Assembly (NCBI GenBank): GCA_001969505.1
Contig: LSSK01001530.1
Span: 1 to 15,642 of the forward strand
DNA length: 15,642 nt
Reading direction: 5' to 3'
Source of the DNA: Zancudomyces culisetae
Lineage: Eukaryota > Kickxellomycota > Harpellomycetes > Harpellales > Legeriomycetaceae
This document shows positions 1-8,212 of this stretch, piece by piece (within the stretch, counting starts at the first letter, position 1; every line of letters starts with the position of its first letter). The notes below the pieces were generated by a model that did not search any database, was not told where the DNA came from, and was given only the letters and a program-made list of their open reading frames with translations. Both the position numbers and the translations under genes were made by a program.

Positions 1-1339
1 TGAATCTGTTGATCAAGCTTTATAAATTTCTAGTATCTTTACTATACTGTTTATATATATATTTTTTTGTAGACGCCTACTTTTATTGTTTAAAGCCTCA
101 AGTACCAGACCGATGTGTGTTTAAATTTTTGCCTTGATCTAGCCCAAATTAGTTTACTGTTTTTTTTGACAAAAAATCTATACTTGATCCTGGATCTTTT
201 TGTTCACCCGAATCCCGCTAATTGTTTTTATTGCTCTATAAGACTGAAAAGTGACCAGTTTCCAAAAATAATTAGATAGTAATGTCCTAGATATTAATGT
301 ATATTCTACAGATTATTGCAATAAGCTAAATGATAACTTTGCACAATTTTCCGCATATCTCAAACTTGCCATGCCATTTTTTTTCTATCCACAAATCAAA
401 TCAATTTATGCTTTTGAAAAATAGAAGACCAAGAGGTTTTGAGCCGAGTCAAACTCCAATTGAATGCTGGCAAACCATGTTATGTTATCATTTCTTATTT
501 TCTCTCTTTATTTCGCTATGTTGACCAAATTTGCGAGCGAATTAGATGTCAGCTATTTTTTTCTTATACTCTAATAGTAGGTCCCAAGTTCTTGAACGCA
601 TAGTCAAATATAAATGCAAAACACATGTGTGCGATAGATATCCTGAACTTTTGTGTGCCTAGATTTGATTTACCACATTAACCAAGAATCAGATTTCAGG
701 GCATCAACAACGTAATATTTAAAAACAAATAAATCACATTTGAATAATTGGAACAACCGCAAAATTTATGCTTCCTCCTATTGACTATGTTGCGTGTATT
801 CTAGCTCTTTTTTATTTCTTTTACCAAAGGCACTAAGTGCTAAGCGTTAAACAAAAAAGGTGCTGCTGTATATTCTCAACTTTAACTGATCATGTATAGC
901 TCTTGTTTACGAAAGGCACAATATTTTTTAGAGGAAACATAGTGCGAAAAAGCAATACACTCATGTTTGTTACATTTGCCTTGTCAAAAAAAAATTTTTT
1001 TTTTGCATGAAATTATTTTTTCTATAACGTTCCAGCCCAGAGTTCCAAACACGAAAAACGGAATGTACAAACTCTAATGCACATGAAGGACAATAAGTGG
1101 TTAAAGCATGCTTTATTCAGACCCACCAAACACATCATTCCCCAGTCCAGACCAATATGTGGATATGAGTGAATCCAGCTTGAAGTACGGGTATTTATTC
1201 CTATAAATGAACAGTTATAAGTCACTAAAAAGCAAAGTCAAGATATCAAACCAAGCTAAGGACTTTCAACCAAAAAAACGAATAAATAAATTAAAGGCTG
1301 GTTGCTTTTTCATATTTAACGATTGTTGGTATGCTATGC
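1..1339. other. Left flank, no supported gene
   Basis: About 1.3 kb of AT-rich sequence before the end of the Ehd3 gene. It has homopolymer runs, including A9 followed directly by T10 at 986-1004. Open frames here are short and match no family I recognise. The most coding-like is a 32-codon plus-strand frame at 1108-1206 (starts MLYSDPPNTS). The right part must contain the 3' UTR of the minus-strand Ehd3 gene. I found no tRNA-like or snRNA-like block by eye. Confidence 0.6.
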
Positions 1340-3323
1340 TTAGTAATTCCAGCTCAACGTGCTAATTCCAACATCGTCGTGTGGGTTCTTGATTGTATTT
1401 CTGTTGATAACATCTGATACCTTTTCACGTACCCCGACTTTGTCGGAATATAGCTTGGCAAAGTAATTAATCAGCTCTTCCTTAGAAAATGCATTGTCTC
1501 CAGCATCTGGATCCTCACCAGTAACCACCGCACGGATCTTTTGTTCGGATGGCAGGGTATATTTGCTATATGGGTGCACCATAAAGTCGATATCGTTATA
1601 GAATTCCAACGCTACCTCTTTCACTGGGTTCAAAAAGTATTGGGTGCGGATTTGGTCCAAGGAGACTTCTGGGAGAGTTGCTGGACTCCATTTTGGTGCA
1701 TTTGACTTTCTAACTAGCAACTCGAAAACACCTTCAACAAAATCATGGTTGTGTAGCATTTTGTTGGTTAATTGTGACTCCATATTCATGCAGTCTTTCA
1801 TACTTAGGTTCTTTGCCAGATGCAACAGCTCCAGGTTTACCTTTAGCGATGTTGGACTCATTTTTGCCAACAAAGCCAGGGTTTCCTTTGCCCATTCAGC
1901 ATTATCCTTCTCATTATTCAAAGCCTCAATAATCTCCTCCATCGTTTTGAATTTGAAGCACTCTTTTATCGAGTTCAAAACTGGTGCTAAACTGTATCGG
2001 TGTTGATACTCGGATTTTCCAAAGCTTGACTCCTCAACAAATTCTTCTATAGCCGAGTTGACCACGTCCATGTTGTCGTTTGGTAATTCTTGTAATCTTT
2101 GCTCCAGAATTGGAAGACGTTCAGATGGAACGTAATGCGTAGCAAATCCTGCATAGAATGCATCAATTCCCTTAACCCTGGCACCTGTGAGTGCTAGATA
2201 GGTTCCCAGGTTTTCGTCAAGTCTGGATAGTATAAATGACCCACCAACGTCTGTGTAGAATCCTATCTTGGTCTCTGGCATTGCCAGCATTGTGTTCTCT
2301 GTTGCTACCCTAAATGGTGCATGCACTGAAATACCTACTCCTCCCCCCACTATTCATTTCCATAGTTTTACTTGTTAAGTTCAGATCATATTTGCTTCAT
2401 TTTACGTTGGAGCTGCTACTTACTTGTTATTCCATTCATCAGTGCGATCACAGGCTTTGTCATCGATGATAGTAAATGGTTTGTCTGATATTCCTTTTTA
2501 AAAAATTCCATGGTAGCTGGATCGGTATTGTTTTTGGCAGCCCCTACAGTTTCGTTGTTTAATATATTTTTCTGAGTTTTGTTTTAATTTACATTTAACT
2601 ACATTTATGAGGCTACACGATCCTCCAATCCAGTCATATACATTAAATTAACGGGAAGGAGGAGGAGGTCTCTTTTGCACTTACATACTACATCTCCACC
2701 AGCACAATAGAATTTATTGCTGTTAGCCTTAATTATAATATTGTTGACTAGTTCCGACTTGCTCCATTCCTATACGGTTTAAAAATGCATTTGGTTAGTT
2801 AAACTAAAATAATTTGTGGTCCAGCTGCTCCCCCCCGTTCCACAATGATATTTGTCGTTTTTTACCTGTAAATTCTTCGTGATTTCATCAAGCATAGGTC
2901 GATTCAGTGAGTTATAAACCTTAGGTCTGTTGAGAATCATATATCTGGTCCCCAGTGCATTAGATTTCAAAACCTCTGACTATTTTTAAAATAATAATAT
3001 TGTTATACCGAGCAATTATAAGCACTTTTTTCTTTGTTTTGATCAGATCAGGGGGACTTGATTGATGCCAAAAATTCGTATTTTATAGATTAATGCCAAA
3101 AGTTTAAATCGAGCATAGTTAAAATATAAAGGTATATACAAATCCCGGTGTCACTAGACCCTGAGTGTGTATCTTTTTGTGTGTATTCAATAGAATAGAA
3201 AAAGTGTGAATCTAGCTCTCTACTTACGGTTGAAACTCGAGTGCTTGTTGAAAACTTCAGCCCTTTGGCATTCAAGATCTTGGAGGGTTTAAGTCTTGGT
3301 GTCAACGATTCGAATCTTAACAT
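1340..3323 (-). CDS. EHD3: 3-hydroxyisobutyryl-CoA hydrolase, mitochondrial (HIBCH/Ehd3 family)
   Basis: Five exons on the minus strand: 3323-3228, 2979-2866, 2769-2685, 2543-2424 and 2349-1340, giving 474 residues (yeast Ehd3 is about 500). The N-terminal exon (about 32 residues) is basic and Ser-rich, like a mitochondrial presequence. The crotonase fold is clear: LNRPKVYNSLN near residue 50, the oxyanion loop CAGGD at 92-96, then GITMGGGVG across the last splice junction, and MPET with E164 and the D172 of DVGG, the usual Glu/Asp catalytic pair eight residues apart. The family hydrolyses 3-hydroxyisobutyryl-CoA in valine breakdown; fungal Ehd3 is also known as mitoribosomal protein mS47. 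The last junction splits the ATG of TMGGG (A|TG), which supports the model. Exon 3 ends at a GTAAGT donor and gives a junction Trp (W99), the least certain residue. Intron 2 has an AACTAAC branch-like site (2800-2794). Oddity: TDVGG replaces the usual PDVGG. Confidence 0.93.
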
Positions 3324-4062
3324 TGTGTCAAATATATATAAATTCTAATATATTTATTTCTTATAGAAAAAATGTGTTATCAACCAAAGCAGCGCTGTCT
3401 TTTCCACTTTCTTTAAAACTTTTTTTTTTGGCGCCATTTCATTATTTGCGATGATTTTTTTTCAATATCAACTAATTTTAGCTGGATTTTCAATGTCATT
3501 CCAAACTTGGTCTGAAATTCCATAAAACAAACCCAGGCCCATTTTTAGTTTTCCAAACAACTCCACTATCAAACTTTTTCAAACTTTATTGCTGTTGTTT
3601 GAGGTGATTTCATATTGAAAAGTTGCCCATGTGATAAAGATAGTGCCAGATTATTCAGCTCATCCGACTAGTTTGCTAGAGCATGCTAAAATATGGTTAT
3701 ATAACTGAATATCTATAACCAGTGATACGAAAGTATATGTTATTTAGAGTTTATTACAGGGAAGAGTACCAAACACACCCTACGCACAAAAGTCAAAAGT
3801 CAGGTAAAATTCTATAGCCCAGCACACCAATGTGTTTTGGCTGTATTTTCTTGTCTTTGGTTTTCGATTTTCAACTGAATACTTTTTTTTTTTTGGAGAA
3901 AAATCATAAACATGGAAACGAAAAATGATGAATAAATTAATGCAATAAATAAACCAAGTATTTTTCAAGACAATAAACCCTTGTTCACAAGTTCCAATTC
4001 TTATTTCAATTCTAAATTTTCAACCTAAAGAACCATACCAAAGCTTGAATATAGTTTGAAAA
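3324..4062. promoter_or_regulatory. Divergent intergenic region between EHD3 and RBG1
   Basis: The 739-bp region separates the two start codons and must hold both promoters. A TATATATA stretch at about 3331-3340 lies only 8 to 20 bp upstream of the EHD3 ATG, which is close for a TATA box. T-runs occur at 3420-3429 and 3881-3894. A minus-strand 62-codon open frame at 3780-3968 is low complexity and matches nothing I know, so I do not call it. Confidence 0.55.
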
Positions 4063-5501
4063 ATGGGGATCCTTGAAAAAATAGCTGATATCGAACAGGA
4101 AATTAGCCGCACCCAGAAAAACAAGGGTAACTATCGCATTTAATTTGCATTCAAAACTCGTCTACCTTTGTCGATCCGCGAAATTTTCCAGATCTAATCC
4201 TTTAAAATATAATCTTCTATAGCTACCGAGCATCATCTTGGTCTGCTTAAGGGTAAATTGGCCAAGTATAGAGCAGAATTACTGGATGTTAGTACTGGAG
4301 GTGCAAAGGTAATGTACTACTAACAATTCTTACTGCTCTTCGCTTTTTAATCACTGATCCTTATTTCAATACTTTTTGCTGAAAAAGATGTGAATGTTTT
4401 TTGAAACAATAAACAAGTAAACTAATAAATGTAGGGCGAGGGTTTCGATGTCTTAAAATCGGGAGATGCTAGAGTTGCATTGATAGGATTTCCCTCGGTT
4501 GGTAAATCCACCCTTCTGAGTAAACTCACAGGAACCACTTCAGAAGTTGCATCGTATGAATTTACAACACTGACCTGCATTCCCGGAAAGTTCATGTATC
4601 AGGGAGCCAATATCCAGATACTTGATCTTCCTGGAATCATCCAAGGTGCTTCAGAGGGTAAGTCATCAACTATTGCTCTTTTTCTCTTTAGAAGGGTTTT
4701 CAGCCAAGGAACAGTCATGCTGTTAACGATGTGGAAAGAATCAGCGATACTAATACTGCTGAAATATTATGAAATTTAATAGGAAAGGGGAGAGGTAAAC
4801 AGGTTATATCAACAGCAAGAACATCAGATATGATATTGATGATGCTCGATTCCACCAAATCACATGCACAGCGGGCACAGTTGGAAAAGGAACTTGAAAC
4901 TGTTGGAATTCGACTAAACAGGAAGATTCCAGATATATACTATAAGGTCAAAAAGGGAGGTGGTGTAAGTTACAATCCCATAGTCAAACAGAGCTATTTG
5001 ACAGAAAAACTAGTAACTGAGATTCTTCATCAATATCGTGTTTTTAACGCTGAGGTTTTGGTTAGACAAGATGTCACTGTGGATGAGTTTATTGATGTGA
5101 TTGTTGGAAATCGTATTTATTTGCCATGTTTGTATGTCTATAACAAAATTGATGAAATCACTATTGAACAAGTCGACAAAATAGCTAGAGAAGACAATAC
5201 CTTAGTAGTTAGTGTGGAACAGGATTTAAATCTGGACGAATTGAAAGAGCAGATTTGGAAAAGATTAAATCTACTTCGGATCTACACAAAGAGGGCATCC
5301 GAGTATCCCGATTTTGATGAGGGTTTGATTTTGAGAAGTGGTGCTACGGTTGAAACTGCATGCCACTCTATCCACAGATCCTTGGTTGATGACTTTAAAT
5401 ACGCAGCTGTTTGGGGAACCTCCACTAAGCACAACCCTCAGCGAGTTGGAGCACAACACAAGTTGGAAAACGAAGATGTCATCCAAATCTTCAAAAAGTA
5501 A
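4063..5501 (+). CDS. RBG1: DRG-family ribosome-associated GTPase Rbg1/DRG1
   Basis: Four exons: 4063-4126, 4223-4308, 4435-4657 and 4783-5501, joined in phase to 363 residues (human DRG1 367, yeast Rbg1 369). The protein starts MGILEKI and has the conserved HLGLLK and LAKYRA helical segments. The OBG/DRG GTPase motifs follow in order: G1 GFPSVGKST at 68-76, G2 threonines in FTTLT at 93-97, G3 DLPG at 114-117, then GKGRGKQV, and G4 NKID at 245-248. The C-terminus is a TGS domain ending KHNPQRVG...EDVIQIFKK. The family binds translating ribosomes with a DFRP partner (Tma46 in yeast) and helps resolve stalled elongation in the cytosol. Intron 3 carries a perfect TACTAAT branch site (4748-4754). 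Intron 2 has AACTAAT (4420-4426) just before its TAG. The junction in GEGKGRG restores the family sequence exactly. CTG codons fall at conserved leucines (STLLS, LGLLK). Confidence 0.97.
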
Positions 5502-5613
5502 ACATAACCTCTGTGAGTTAGTATATGTTTTTTACATTTTTATACCGAGATTTTTTTCCCCACTAGACTATTGAACACGTAGCAGCATATTAGGCTACAA
5601 GACTGTTTTTTTA

Positions 5614-5763
5614 TTATTTTGCAACTTGTGTGCGAAATATACGACGTGCTATACCTTTTCTCCTTTGACGCTTCTTTTCTACGAAAACATTGCTGTGAAC
5701 AGCGGTGAGTAAAGGTGTTTTAGATACTTTTGGTTTGGAAGTGAACGGTGTGGTGCAACGACA
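5614..5763 (-). other. Coding-like open frame, possible 3' exon (unidentified)
   Basis: A 49-codon frame on the minus strand runs from just after an in-frame TAG (5766-5764) to TAA at 5616-5614. It has no ATG, so if real it is a terminal exon. The AG of that same TAG, in CTAG, could serve as an acceptor. The end is strongly basic: VEKKRQRRKG followed by IARRIFRTQVAK. I recognise no family. It lies antisense to the RBG1 3' flank. I could not assemble a convincing upstream exon, so chance remains likely. Confidence 0.2.
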
Positions 5764-6246
5764 CTAGTTCTGGGTGTGCAGTGACTAGTAGGTGCATTGG
5801 ATCAGTTTTTCTTAGCTGTTTACCCTGCCTTTCGTATAATACAGTTTGTGTATTGTGCTGAGTACGAAACTACTATTCAATTCTGAGTGTTTGAGCGGGT
5901 ATAATTATTAATTGGAGTTGCTGAGATGGGTTTTTTTTTCTTCATGCAGTGGCTAAATCTACAACTATATCTGAAATAATCAACAGTAAAAGCTAATTGC
6001 AGTTTGGATTGTGGCTATAAAACCCTAACATGACTTTGGGTGTAATAGAATGACTCTGTCTTGTTTGTTCTCAGTGGAATGTGGTTTGATTATTATCTAG
6101 CCAATTACACACTAGAGCACTGCTAGATATTTATCTGCTGATTTTTTTTTTCTGTTTCCCCATACATATTCTAGTTCCGGTTCCATGTTTGCGAATCACA
6201 TGTTTTCTGGCCATTGTTTTTTTAATTGTGCTTTAATTAAAAGTAA

Positions 6247-6426
6247 AACCGGAATCAGGATGGAAGCAAATATAATCGCGACAGAAATCGCGATATTATC
6301 CAGGATGATTTTGAGGTATTAGAGGGGGAATTTTTGGTTAAGCGAAGTGGGAAAATGGGGAAAATGGGAAAGGAACTTTATGGCGCAATGCGGCAATTAT
6401 CTAAGCGGCTATGGACACGGAACTGA
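6247..6426 (+). other. Coding-like open frame, possible 3' exon (unidentified)
   Basis: A 59-codon frame opens after TAA (6244-6246) and ends at TGA (6424-6426). It has no ATG before codon 37. The composition is mixed and charged (DDFEVLEGEFLVKR, then QLSKRLWTRN), unlike the low-complexity frames nearby. An AAATAAAG element lies about 30 bp after the stop. An intron end with a long pyrimidine tract and CTAG lies upstream at 6141-6174. A second frame also runs through here, with ATG 6185 and stop 6320-6322 (45 residues), so at most one can be real. No homologue recognised. Confidence 0.2.
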
Positions 6427-6683
6427 TAAAAATGGAACTATAGTATATTAATTGAAATAAAGCCGCAAGGGTTACAAAAGCATAATACTCATTAAACACA
6501 CCAAGACAAAACAACAGTTGGAGAAAACATGCTCTGATGTTGACAGTAATAGTTCTGTATTTACACACATATACATTATTATTCTGTTTTCGCAAACGCA
6601 AGTAAAGTGGTAAAGTTGTTTATCTGCTATACTTATTTTGCTTAAAGTAGGGAATATACAGGTAAAGTAAAACGATATGGTAT

Positions 6684-6710
6684 GATGGGATGGGATGGAA
6701 TGAGATGGGA
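6684..6710 (+). repeat. Short GATGGG-type direct repeat
   Basis: The + strand reads as imperfect repeats of ATGGG/ATGGA with GGG runs separated by 2 to 10 bases. It is the first of three G-run blocks within about 480 bp. Confidence 0.6.
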
Positions 6711-7128
6711 TATAACGTGGTGACTTTCCATCTTCATGGTTAATCTAGTGCACACCAACCTCAATCGGTTTCCCAAACAGGTGTAATATCCAAGATGCAT
6801 GTGATTTAGGAATGGTATAGTTTAAATATGGTCAAAGTAAAATGGTTGCCAGCCTATCAAGTATAGGTTCTGATTAAATTAAAGATGCTTTTAGTGGTGT
6901 AGTTAATGCCCCTTTTGCGGAAAAAAGTGAGGTCAAAAATACCCCCACCTCCCCCCCAAAAATAGTGTAGCTGAATGTACTATGTAATGGTAATTTAAGT
7001 TTGACCTGTCATTTCAGGCTTTAAATGAAAATCATCATATCCAAAGGAATAATCATTTGTAAAAACAGATTCGTTTTGCCCGTGTGACCACAGAATAAAA
7101 AATGAGTTGATAAAGAAATGAGTCCATT

Positions 7129-7160
7129 CCCCCCTTCCCCTTTACCCTTACCCCTTACCC
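7129..7160 (-). other. Predicted G-quadruplex motif (minus strand)
   Basis: On the + strand the order is C6, TT, C4, TTTA, C3, TTA, C4, TTA, C3. The minus strand therefore has five G-runs of three or more with loops of 2 to 4 bases, which meets the usual intramolecular quadruplex pattern. A second C-rich block (C5, A, CC, T, C7) lies at 6942-6957. Part of it looks telomere-like (TTACCC), but the spacing is irregular. Confidence 0.6.
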
Positions 7161-7862
7161 TCTCAGAGAAAAGCCGACAGGATCATAAAGAGAAAACAGT
7201 TTTCATTGCTTCTCTTTTTAGAGGTTTGATTGTAAATATTCTAGGAGTGAGCTGAGATTATGCCACTTTTGTGTTTTAGAGTGTTTGGAAATGAAAATCA
7301 CTGGTTAGAGCAAAACCAGAAGCATATTTACACCTATTGCGTTATGCATAAACAATGAGGCAGACGCAACAAAATTCCACTCGCTATTTAGTATCCTTAA
7401 TTCCTCTCCACTGTAAATAAAAGCAAGTTGTTATATTGAATAGCACCTGACTATTTTCTAACAAAGTAAATATTTCATTCTCTAACCTGTTTTCAACCAT
7501 TTGTAATAAATAGATCTTGTTATCTTGCTTTCACAGTTACAAAAGATACTGGCAACAGCTATTTTTTTCATTAGAAAAAATAACAATAGCCGCAAAGTTT
7601 ATAGGGAGAGAGCGAATGTGGGTGAAAATAATTACGAATATTATTTCTTAGGATTCCAAATTGAAAAGGAATCGAAAATGAAGAAAATCTCACCAATTAG
7701 CTAACTTTGTAAAATTGCCTACTTTCATTAAGTCGTCATTTGTGCTCATTACGAAACAAACATGTTTTGCAAAAACATTATTTCATAATATTGTGATTGT
7801 AAACTGGATATGCCCAAAGATCAAGTTATCGGCTCAAGTTTCACTATTTTATTCGAAATAGT

Positions 7863-7896
7863 TCATTTTCATTTTCATATTCATATTCATATTCAA
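7863..7896 (+). repeat. TTCATN hexanucleotide microsatellite
   Basis: About five units of TTCATT or TTCATA in a row. It accounts for the His/Phe/Ile alternation in an overlapping open frame (7810-7995), which I therefore regard as spurious. Confidence 0.75.
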
Positions 7897-8212
7897 GATT
7901 ATGGTTGGATTCTTAATTTTTTTTATCAAGGCCCTTACTTGAATTGTTTTCTATTTAAGTTGTGCACAGAGAAAATACTCTGTAAAAAAAAATAAGAAAA
8001 GGATTGAAGGTTTATATAGTCAAAGCCAGTATAATATTACACATACATCTACTAAAAAACGGTATATCTTTATTAAAACTACACGATAGCCTCAAAAACG
8101 TGGGTAATGGAGTGGAAAATCGATTTTGAATAATTATCTTTAGCTCTGGAAACAAGACACTTTTGGTTGAAAATATCCATTAAATAGTAAATAATATACC
8201 ATACACAAGAAA

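Larger units (their letters stand above)
5502..8212. other. 2.7-kb intergenic stretch without a recognised gene
   Basis: This is the largest gap in the window. It must hold the 3' UTR of RBG1 and the promoter of the downstream kinase, but it is several times longer than the other spacers. Visible contents are coding-like open islands at 5614-5763 (minus) and 6185-6426 (plus, two frames), a G-run/C-run cluster at about 6684-7160, and a TTCATN repeat at about 7863-7896. I recognise no tRNA, snRNA, RNase P RNA or SRP RNA signature. Possible explanations are a lineage-specific gene with introns, a long non-coding RNA, or a chromosomal element. None is proven. Confidence 0.5.

Noticed and set aside
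330-524. Plus-strand 64-codon frame containing RRPRGFEPSQTP
   Set aside because: The middle looks somewhat coding, but both ends are low complexity, no family is recognised and no good splice sites flank the middle part.
1022-1225. Minus-strand 67-codon frame
   Set aside because: Cys/Trp/His-rich composition with no family resemblance, in the probable 3' flank of EHD3.
1644-2006. Plus-strand 120-codon frame
   Set aside because: It is the antisense shadow of EHD3 exon 5, which has clear crotonase homology.
6131-6214. Minus-strand small frame starting MARKHVIRKHG, a possible first exon
   Set aside because: Only 27 codons. I could not join it in phase to the basic minus-strand island at 5614-5763 with credible splice sites.
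6401-6601. Minus-strand 66-codon hydrophobic frame, possible membrane peptide
   Set aside because: Hydrophobicity follows from T-rich sequence; no homologue, and it overlaps the candidate plus-strand 3' end.
7141-7160. Interstitial telomere repeat (TTACCC-like)
   Set aside because: Only about three irregular units; better described as generic C-runs.
7810-7995. Plus-strand 61-codon frame with His/Ile/Phe repeats
   Set aside because: Created by the TTCATN microsatellite; no family resemblance.
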